Below the pieces are notes generated by a model that did no database searches, was not told where the DNA came from, and saw only the letters and a program-made list of their open reading frames with translations. A DNA stretch of 6,269 bases from Pseudomonadota bacterium (GTDB lineage Bacteria; Pseudomonadota; Alphaproteobacteria; Rhizobiales; Kaistiaceae). Position numbers and translations under genes: made by a program. Numbering within the stretch: position 1 is the stretch's first letter; each line of letters begins with the position of its first letter. Positions 1 through 4,842 of the stretch are shown in pieces. The stretch is taken from positions 1 through 6,269 of the forward strand of contig JAEZEN010000389.1 in assembly GCA_023433185.1 (NCBI GenBank). The letters are read 5' to 3'.

Positions 1-1512
1 GACTTCCGCCGCCCGGCCAGCGGCAACGACCAGAATCCCGCCCAACCCGACAGAACCAAGGCGGCCGACGATACCATCGCGGCGGGTCGCGCCGCCATGG
101 CGCGCCACGCCGCGGCGGCGCGACGGACCCTTCATACCGCCGTGACCCGGGTCGAGACCGTCGATGCGTCCTTTTCCGCCCGCCGCACCTTCACGGCGCC
201 GCAGGTGGCCGCCTTCATCATCGCGATCGGGGCGGTTGCGGCCGCCCTCGCCTTCTGGCCGCTGGCGACGGTTCTCGGCCTCGAACTGTGTGCCGCGACC
301 TTCTTCTTCGCAGTGGGCTTCATCCGCTATTTCGCCGCGACCACGATCCGTCACCGCGCCCTGCCGCGCCTGCCGCGACGGATCCGCGCCCCCCCGGTCT
401 ATACGGTGCTGGTGCCGCTGCGCGACGAAGCGCACATGATCCGCCAGATCGTCGCCGCCCTCGACGGCCTGCGCTGGCCGCGCGACCGGCTCGACATCAA
501 GCTCGTGATCGACGCCGACGATCACGCGACCCTTGCCGCTGCCCGCGCGGTCGCCACCGCCGCGCCCTACGAGGTGATCGAAGTGCCGCCCGGCGGCCCG
601 CGCACCAAGCCGATGGCGCTCCAGTATGCCCTGTGCTTCGCCCGCGGCGCGCTGGTGACGGTCTACGACGCCGAGGACCGCCCCCATCCGCTGCAGCTCG
701 TCGAGGCCTACGTCGCCTTCTGCGAGGCTGGGCCCGATCTCGCCTGCCTGCAGGCCCCGCTGGTCATCGACAATTCCGGGCGCAGCAAACTGGCCGCCCT
801 GTTCGCCATCGAATACTCGGCCCTGTTCGACGGCCTCCTGCCGGCACTGGTGAAACTCCGCCTCCCGCTGCCCCTCGGCGGCACCTCGAACCACTTCCGG
901 CGCGCCGCCCTCGAGGCGGTCGGGGCGTGGGATCCCTACAACGTCACCGAGGACGCCGACCTCGGCATCCGCCTGACGCGCTTCGGCTTCCGCACGGGAA
1001 CCCTGACCCTTCCGACGCTCGAGGAGGCGCCCGAGCGGCTCGGCCCCTGGCTCCGCCAGCGGACGCGCTGGCAGAAGGGCTGGCTCCAGACCTGGCTCGT
1101 CCACATGCGCCATCCCCTCCGCCTCCGGCGGCAGATCGGCATGCGGCAGCTGGCCGGCTTCAACGCCCTGGGGCTCGGCATGATCGTCTCCATGCTCGCC
1201 CACCCGCTGTTTCTCGCGACACCGGTGATCATCCTGCTCGACCCCGGCCGCTTCTGGGGCCACGGGCCGGGCGTGGCGGCGCTCGCCGGCATTGCCGTCT
1301 TCAACCTTGCCTTCGGCTACGCGACGATGGCGATGCTCGCGGCGCGGGCGCTCGTCCTCCGCCGGCGCGCGGCGCTCGCGCCCTTCATCTGGCTCCTGCC
1401 GCTCTACTGGCTGCTGATGGGCCTCGCCAGCCTCCTGGCGCTGGGCGAACTGCTCTTCCGGCCGCACCGCTGGAACAAGACGCCGCACCTCGGCGGCCGG
1501 CGCACACCCTAG
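1..1512 (+). CDS. Membrane-bound family 2 glycosyltransferase, probably 5'-partial at the window edge
   Basis: Likely an inner-membrane processive or polysaccharide-type glycosyltransferase that moves sugar from a nucleotide-sugar; donor and product are unknown. Numbering from the ATG at 97: two hydrophobic segments at about 35-55 and 58-80; a GT-A domain at about 100-340 with DADD 139-142, a DxD-like DAED 191-194 for metal and nucleotide-sugar binding, TED 284-286 as the catalytic-base motif, and QRTRW 321-325, the QxxRW signature of cellulose-synthase-like GT2 enzymes; then three hydrophobic segments at about 352-381, 392-420 and 427-454. The frame is open from base 1 through 32 further codons, and no good Shine-Dalgarno precedes the ATG at 97. 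Relatives in this group often carry an extra N-terminal domain, so the true start is probably outside the window; 97 is the fallback. The TAG stop overlaps that of the convergent monooxygenase. Family is certain, start and product are not. Confidence 0.9.
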   Translation, partial: DFRRPASGNDQNPAQPDRTKAADDTIAAGRAAMARHAAAARRTLHTAVTRVETVDASFSARRTFTAPQVAAFIIAIGAVAAALAFWPLATVLGLELCAATFFFAVGFIRYFAATTIRHRALPRLPRRIRAPPVYTVLVPLRDEAHMIRQIVAALDGLRWPRDRLDIKLVIDADDHATLAAARAVATAAPYEVIEVPPGGPRTKPMALQYALCFARGALVTVYDAEDRPHPLQLVEAYVAFCEAGPDLACLQAPLVIDNSGRSKLAALFAIEYSALFDGLLPALVKLRLPLPLGGTSNHFRRAALEAVGAWDPYNVTEDADLGIRLTRFGFRTGTLTLPTLEEAPERLGPWLRQRTRWQKGWLQTWLVHMRHPLRLRRQIGMRQLAGFNALGLGMIVSMLAHPLFLATPVIILLDPGRFWGHGPGVAALAGIAVFNLAFGYATMAMLAARALVLRRRAALAPFIWLLPLYWLLMGLASLLALGELLFRPHRWNKTPHLGGRRTP

Positions 1513-2756
1513 CCGGCTGCCGCGGGCTTCGCCGCCAGCGACTGCCGGTCGTAGCCGGCGATCGTCTTGTAGCGATTGGTGATCGCCGCCATCTCCTCGG
1601 CGCTCATGACATCCTCGATCCGGTCGAACGGCTTGTCGCCGGTGCGCTCCCAGACCTCCTTGAGGATGGCGTCGGGCGGCGTCGTGCGGTTGGTCCGGAC
1701 CACCTCGGCCGTCGCGCCGACCCGGGCCGCGTCATAGGCCGCGAGCGCGGCGACGACATCGCCGTTGGCGGCGAGTGCATCCGACAGGGCGCGCGCGTCG
1801 AGGATCGCCTGGCCGGCGCCGTTGGAGCCGCGCGGATACATCGGGTGCGCCGCGTCGCCGAGAAGCGTGACGCGGCCGAAGCTCCAGCGGTCGAGCGGGT
1901 CCTTGTCGACCATCGGGTATTCGAGGATCGTCTCGGCGGCACGGATCATCGCCGGCACGTCGAGGAAGTCGAAATGCCAGTCCTCGAAATAGTGGATGAA
2001 GTCCTCGAGCCGGCCGCGCTTGTTCCAGTCCTGCCGCTCGTGATCCGGCGTCTCGACCTCCGCCACCCAGTTGATCAGCTGGCTGCCCTGGCCGTCGACG
2101 TCGTTGCGGATCGGGTAGATGACCATCTTGCCGTGGCTCAGCCAGCCGGCGCGCATGTAGCTCTGGCCGGTGAGGTAGGGCTTCCACACCGTGACCCCGC
2201 GCCACATGTTGACGCCGGAATAGATCGGCCCGCCATCGTCGGGATGGAGGATCTTGCGGACCACCGAGTGGATGCCGTCGGCGCCGACGACCGCCGCGCC
2301 CGTGATCTGCTCCTCGCGCCCGTCGGCAAGGGCGAAGGTCGCCGTCGCGCCGTTGCCGTCCTGTTCGACCGCGATGCACCGGTGCCCGGTCACGACGCGG
2401 TCGGCGCCGGCCTCGGCGACGAAGGCCTCGTGGAGCACCTGCTGGAGGTCGCCGCGATGGATCTGGAACTGCGGCCAGGGGTAGCCGGCATAGGTCCCGA
2501 CCGGCTCCTTGTATACGAACTGGCCGAATCGGTTGAAGAAGCAGGACTCCTTCGCCACGACCGCGACCCGCTCGAGTTCGGCCTGGAGACCGAGTTCGGT
2601 GAGTTCGCGGCTCGCATGGGGCAGGATGCTGATGCCGACTCCGATCGGCCGAATCTCAGGCGCCGCCTCGAAAATGCGAACCGGTATGCCCCTGCGATGC
2701 GCCATCAGGCCGAGGGTCAGCCCCCCGATTCCGGCACCGACGATGATGATGTCCAT
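1509..2756 (-). CDS. FAD-dependent monooxygenase (PhzS-like flavin-dependent oxidoreductase)
   Basis: A soluble single-component class A flavoprotein hydroxylase of 415 residues. Such enzymes use NAD(P)H, O2 and FAD to hydroxylate aromatic or related substrates. Visible motifs: the Rossmann GAGIGG at 7-12 with acidic E30 ending the second strand; R101 in a QIHRGDLQ stretch; the DG motif GADGIHSVVR at 158-167; and the GD motif LLGDAAHP at 298-305, followed by PRGSNGAGQAILDA. The whole protein resembles the 'flavin-dependent oxidoreductase' group related to phenazine enzyme PhzS (about 400 aa), but no phenazine genes are nearby, so that substrate is unlikely to carry over. The ATG start is fixed by the Rossmann strand beginning at residue 2; only a weak GGGAA lies 9 nt upstream. 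It is divergent from the SDR with a shared 124-bp control region. Substrate unknown; a salicylate- or hydroxybenzoate-type hydroxylase role is possible but not shown. Confidence 0.93.
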   Translation of the reverse strand: MDIIIVGAGIGGLTLGLMAHRRGIPVRIFEAAPEIRPIGVGISILPHASRELTELGLQAELERVAVVAKESCFFNRFGQFVYKEPVGTYAGYPWPQFQIHRGDLQQVLHEAFVAEAGADRVVTGHRCIAVEQDGNGATATFALADGREEQITGAAVVGADGIHSVVRKILHPDDGGPIYSGVNMWRGVTVWKPYLTGQSYMRAGWLSHGKMVIYPIRNDVDGQGSQLINWVAEVETPDHERQDWNKRGRLEDFIHYFEDWHFDFLDVPAMIRAAETILEYPMVDKDPLDRWSFGRVTLLGDAAHPMYPRGSNGAGQAILDARALSDALAANGDVVAALAAYDAARVGATAEVVRTNRTTPPDAILKEVWERTGDKPFDRIEDVMSAEEMAAITNRYKTIAGYDRQSLAAKPAAAG

Positions 2757-2797
2757 CTGGCACGTTTCCCGCTTGGAAGATTGCGGCTATTTGGAAC

Positions 2798-2832
2798 CGG
2801 TATACTATTCGTGTCAATAAAGGCGGTATACT
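2798..2832. repeat. Pair of CGGTATACT direct repeats, candidate operator
   Basis: CGGTATACT occurs at 2798-2806 and again at 2824-2832, a 26-bp period. Each copy contains the palindrome GTATAC. The downstream copy lies just outside the - strand TTGACA (2812-2817), and the other falls in the spacer that would separate it from its -10, where a bound repressor would block polymerase. Palindromes with GT...AC cores are typical of GntR-family (FadR/FCD subgroup) regulators, but no regulator gene is in the window, so the binding protein is inference. Confidence 0.5.
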
Positions 2833-2868
2833 GATTATCAGGCCGCCTGGTTCGGGCTTCGAGAGGAT

Positions 2869-2874
2869 GGGGGA
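2869..2874 (+). promoter_or_regulatory. Ribosome binding site supporting the GTG start of the SDR
   Basis: GGGGGA ends 6 nt before the GTG at 2881. A nearby ATG at 2867 is out of frame and stops after five codons, so GTG is the natural start, placing the first beta strand of the Rossmann fold at residues 7-12 as expected for the family. Confidence 0.5.
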
Positions 2875-2880
2875 TTTCGC

Positions 2881-3645
2881 GTGAGCGACCAACCGAAAAG
2901 GGTAGTAGTCATCACCGGTGCGGGCAGTGGCATCGGCGCCGCGACGGCGCGGGCTGTCGCCGGGCCGGGGACGGCGCTGGTGCTCCACACCCGCAAGAAC
3001 GAGGCGGGCCTCGATGGCGTCGCCGCCGAGGTCGCGGCCCTGGGCTCGCCGGTCGAAACCTTCCTCGGCGACCTCGGTTCGCCGGAGGTGCCCGAGGCGC
3101 TGATCGCCGCCGCCAAGGCGCGCTTCGGACGGGTCGACCAGATCGTCAGCAATGCCGGCCAGGCGGCGCGCTCGACCTTCGGCGTCCTCACCCCGGAGGA
3201 GCTCGCGGCGGCGCTCGCCTCGATGCCGGTCGCCTTCCTGCGCATGATCAATGCCGCGCTCGGCGACCTGATGGCCTCGAGTTGCGGCCGGGTGGTGGTC
3301 GTCAGCTCTTTCGTCGCGCACGGCTTCGGCACCGGCGACCTCCATTTCCCCGCGACCTCGGCCGCCAAGGCGGCGCTGGAGGCCCTCGCCAAGGCGCTTG
3401 CCATCCAGGTCGCGCGGATGGGCGTCACCGTCAACATCGTCGTGCCCGGCTTCACCAGGAAGGACCAGGGCATCCACGCCGCAGCCCCCTCGGACGCCCT
3501 CGTCCGGGCCGCGGCGATCACGCCGACCGGCCGCCTCACCGAACCGGCCGACCTCGGCGCCGCGATCGCCTTCCTCCTCTCCGACGGTGCCGCCCAGATC
3601 ACCGGCCAGACCCTCCATGTCGACGGCGGCCTGCTCCTCCCCTAG
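2881..3645 (+). CDS. Short-chain dehydrogenase/reductase (SDR) family protein with atypical active site
   Basis: A cytoplasmic SDR of 254 residues, the usual classical length (about 250). Cofactor side is intact: TGAGSGIG at 12-19, T37-R38-K39 after the second strand (basic residues suggest NADP(H)), D64 before the third-strand loop, NAG at 91-93, PG at 189-190, and the typical C-terminal ITGQTLHVDGG at 240-250. The active site is unusual. Lys163 is present in the SAAKAALEAL helix and S142/S143 end the fifth strand, but the YxxxK tyrosine position holds Thr159, and the Asn of the N-S-Y-K tetrad seems to be Ser114 or Met115. It may use a different acid, belong to a specialised subfamily, or have lost ordinary oxidoreductase activity. 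It starts with GTG, is divergent from the monooxygenase, and its TAG stop sits at the left edge of an inserted element. FabG-type annotation would over-interpret it. Confidence 0.9.
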   Translation: MSDQPKRVVVITGAGSGIGAATARAVAGPGTALVLHTRKNEAGLDGVAAEVAALGSPVETFLGDLGSPEVPEALIAAAKARFGRVDQIVSNAGQAARSTFGVLTPEELAAALASMPVAFLRMINAALGDLMASSCGRVVVVSSFVAHGFGTGDLHFPATSAAKAALEALAKALAIQVARMGVTVNIVVPGFTRKDQGIHAAAPSDALVRAAAITPTGRLTEPADLGAAIAFLLSDGAAQITGQTLHVDGGLLLP

Positions 3646-3670
3646 CGGTCCGATTCCGACACTTGCTATC
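3645..3670 (+). repeat. Left terminal inverted repeat of the miniature element
   Basis: Begins GCGGTCCGATTCCGACACTT immediately after TA 3643-3644. It matches the reverse complement of the right end at 17 of 26 ungapped positions, with the core GACACTTG at 3658-3665. Its first G completes the TAG stop codon of the SDR. Confidence 0.68.
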
Positions 3671-3713
3671 TGTCTTGAAGGCGCGTCGCAGCAAGTGTCG
3701 GAGTCAAAGGACC
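3647..3713 (+). repeat. Left hairpin: 21-bp inverted repeat with 22-nt loop
   Basis: Bases 3652-3667 pair with 3690-3705 over 16 bp, all Watson-Crick except T3654-G3703, which is a G-U wobble in + strand RNA. After a three-base AAA bulge (3706-3708), GGTCC 3647-3651 pairs with GGACC 3709-3713. The 13 inner pairs are perfect. There is no following T-run, so it is not an ordinary intrinsic terminator, although it could still slow or shield transcription and mRNA between the SDR and the transporter. Confidence 0.85.
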
Positions 3714-3731
3714 ACCAGCAACTCCATGATT

Positions 3732-3809
3732 CTAGTGAAGCTGTTTGGTTTGATGCTTGAGCGAGCGTTCATGGCAGATGGGTATCAAGTGTCAAACTCG
3801 CTTCACTAG
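3732..3809 (+). repeat. Right hairpin: inverted repeat ending in CTAG, with internal loop
   Basis: CTAGTGAAGC at 3732-3741 pairs perfectly with GCTTCACTAG at 3800-3809. After an asymmetric internal loop (3742-3747 against 3798-3799), 3748-3760 pairs with 3785-3797 over 13 bp, the only non-Watson-Crick pairs being two U-G wobbles (3754-3791 and 3755-3790). The apical loop is 3761-3784. The left arm includes a full CTAG junction, so the 72 bp at 3735-3806 also look like a smaller TA-flanked unit in their own right. Confidence 0.8.
3781..3806 (-). repeat. Right terminal inverted repeat of the miniature element
   Basis: Read on the - strand from 3806 it begins GTGAAGCGAGTTTGACACTT, right next to TA 3807-3808. 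The GACACTTG core sits 13 bases in from the end, exactly as at the left end. This symmetry about TA is what favours a TA duplication over the CTAGCGG direct repeat also seen at 3642-3648 and 3806-3812. Confidence 0.68.
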
Positions 3810-3841
3810 CGGGGCAGCCGCCACCATCCTTCTTCCCTTCC

Positions 3842-3845
3842 GAGG
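3842..3845 (+). promoter_or_regulatory. Ribosome binding site of the SBF-like transporter
   Basis: GAGG lies 6 nt before the ATG at 3852 and fixes that start. It is to the right of the inserted element, so translation initiation of the transporter is not directly damaged by the insertion. No separate promoter was recognised in 3810-3841. Confidence 0.65.
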
Positions 3846-3851
3846 TTACCG

Positions 3852-4829
3852 ATGAAGATCCGGGGGTTCTCCTTCGACGGCTTCCTGCTGGCGCTCGTCG
3901 TCGTCGTCGCGCTGGCCGCCCTCGTGCCGGAGATCGGCGCGACCGGCGGCCCGCTCCGGATCGACCAGGTCGCGACCTATGGCATCGCCCTGATCTTCTT
4001 CCTCTACGGGCTGACGCTCGCCCCGGACAAGCTCCGCCAGGGCGCCGCCCACTGGCGCCTCCACCTGACGGTCCAGCTCGCCACCTTCGCGCTGTTCCCG
4101 GCGATCGTCTTCCTCCTCGTCCTGCCGTTCCGCGACCAGATGCCGCCAGGCCTCGCCACCGGCTTCCTCTATCTCGGCGCCCTGCCCTCGACCGTGTCGT
4201 CCTCGGTGGCGCTCACCGGCATCGCCCGGGGCAACGTCCCGATCGCCATCTTCAACGCGACGCTGTCGAGCATCATCGGGGTCTTCGCGACGCCGCTCCT
4301 GATGGCGTGGTTCGCCTCGACCACGGGCGATCCCCTCCCGGTCCTGCCGGTGATCACCAAGATCGTGCTTCTCGTCCTCCTGCCCATGGCGGTCGGCCAG
4401 GTCGCCCGCATCTGGCTCAAGGGCTGGGCGAGCGCCCACGTCAAGCGCATCCGGCTGGTCGACCGGCTCGTCATCCTCCTCATCGTCTTCAACGCCTTCT
4501 CCGATTCCATGATCGGCGGCGTCTGGGCGGGCCACGACCTCACCCTGATCGGCGCCATGGTGGTCGGCGTGACGATCATCTTCGTCGTCGTCTATGTCGC
4601 CCTGAAGCTGGTCTGCCGAGCGCTCGCCTTCGACATGCCGGACACCATCGCCTGCCTGTTCTGCGGCTCGGTGAAATCGCTCGCGACCGGCGTACCGCTC
4701 GCCCGCATCATGTTCGGCAGCGATCCGCTGCTCGGCCTGATCATCGCGCCGACCATGCTCTACCACGTGCTCCAGCTCGTGGTGCTCGGCATCCTCGCCA
4801 ACCGCTACGCGCGGCGGACGACGGACTGA
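3852..4829 (+). CDS. Bile acid:sodium symporter family (SBF-like, YfeH-type) transporter
   Basis: A polytopic inner-membrane protein of 325 residues, close to the usual 320-335 of the YfeH-like branch of the bile acid/sodium symporter superfamily. These are expected to carry organic anions with Na+ or H+, but substrates in this branch are mostly unknown. About nine to ten hydrophobic segments are visible, at about 10-27, 42-56, 72-93, 101-122, 130-153, 163-185, 203-218, 229-252, 265-288 and 293-315. Two conserved polar breaks match the family's crossed-helix substrate and ion site: LPSTVSSSVALT at 111-122 and FCGSVKSLATGVPLA at 270-284. The SDR lies upstream on the same strand, 206 bp away now but only 42 bp without the inserted element, so they were probably co-transcribed. 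It ends 13 bp from the convergent DadA-like gene with no room for an intrinsic terminator. Bile acid transport itself is not implied. Confidence 0.92.
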   Translation: MKIRGFSFDGFLLALVVVVALAALVPEIGATGGPLRIDQVATYGIALIFFLYGLTLAPDKLRQGAAHWRLHLTVQLATFALFPAIVFLLVLPFRDQMPPGLATGFLYLGALPSTVSSSVALTGIARGNVPIAIFNATLSSIIGVFATPLLMAWFASTTGDPLPVLPVITKIVLLVLLPMAVGQVARIWLKGWASAHVKRIRLVDRLVILLIVFNAFSDSMIGGVWAGHDLTLIGAMVVGVTIIFVVVYVALKLVCRALAFDMPDTIACLFCGSVKSLATGVPLARIMFGSDPLLGLIIAPTMLYHVLQLVVLGILANRYARRTTD

Positions 4830-4842
4830 GGGCGCGGCGCGC

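Larger units (their letters stand above)
2757..2880. promoter_or_regulatory. Divergent promoter/operator region between monooxygenase and SDR
   Basis: This 124-bp intergenic stretch is about 53% GC by hand count, well below the flanking genes. On the - strand there is a consensus -35 hexamer TTGACA (top-strand positions 2812-2817) reading toward the monooxygenase, with only a weak -10 candidate, CCAAAT at 2789-2794 after a 17-bp spacer. On the + strand the hexamer TATACT occurs twice (2801-2806 and 2827-2832), each one mismatch from TATAAT, but neither has a convincing -35, so the SDR promoter is uncertain. The region also contains the CGGTATACT repeat pair. Start sites are not established; that both promoters lie here follows from the gene orientation. 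Confidence 0.65.
3645..3806. mobile_element. Putative non-autonomous miniature transposable element (MITE), IS630/Tc1-mariner-like
   Basis: A 162-bp insert of about 52% GC between genes of roughly 70% GC. It is bounded by TA at 3643-3644 and TA at 3807-3808, in CTA...TAG context, which fits duplication of the TA of a CTAG target. Reading inward from each TA, the first 26 bases match at 17 positions without gaps, including eight in a row (GACACTTG). Insertion at CTAG with TA duplication is known for IS630-type elements, including IS870 relatives in Rhizobiales. No transposase is encoded, so movement would need one in trans. The element consists of two adjacent hairpins. Removing it restores an uninterrupted SDR stop and a 42-bp gap to the transporter start. 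Alternatives are a remnant of a larger IS or a structured intergenic RNA; the joint evidence of ends, target and composition favours the MITE. Confidence 0.72.

Noticed and set aside
288..2834. 848-codon + strand open frame spanning the glycosyltransferase and the monooxygenase
   Set aside because: It runs out of frame through one convincing gene and antisense through another, and its protein is Arg/Pro/Ala-rich low complexity with no domain. It is a GC-rich shadow frame.
2656..3618. 320-codon - strand frame opposite the SDR and crossing the divergent promoter
   Set aside because: It is antisense to an SDR with clear motifs, runs through AT-richer regulatory DNA, and has a low-complexity Gly/Arg/Asp product.
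3647..3713. Rho-independent terminator after the SDR
   Set aside because: The stem is long and strong, but no T-run follows either hairpin, and its symmetry with the right hairpin and the TA flanks is better explained by a miniature element.
3642..3812. CTAGCGG direct repeat as a 7-bp target-site duplication
   Set aside because: CTAGCGG occurs at 3642-3648 and 3806-3812, but with those borders the inverted ends are out of register by three bases. With a TA duplication they are exactly symmetric, so the extra GCGG match is probably chance.
3893..3915. Run of GTC triplets near the start of the transporter gene
   Set aside because: It encodes a row of valines in the first membrane helix with the usual GTC codon; ordinary for a GC-rich membrane protein.
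3846..4766. 306-codon - strand frame opposite the SBF-like transporter
   Set aside because: Its very charged Asp/Glu/Arg composition is the expected mirror of a hydrophobic membrane protein on the other strand. No family recognised.
4830..4842. Bidirectional terminator between the transporter and the DadA-like gene
   Set aside because: Only 13 bp of GC-rich sequence with no stem and T-run.
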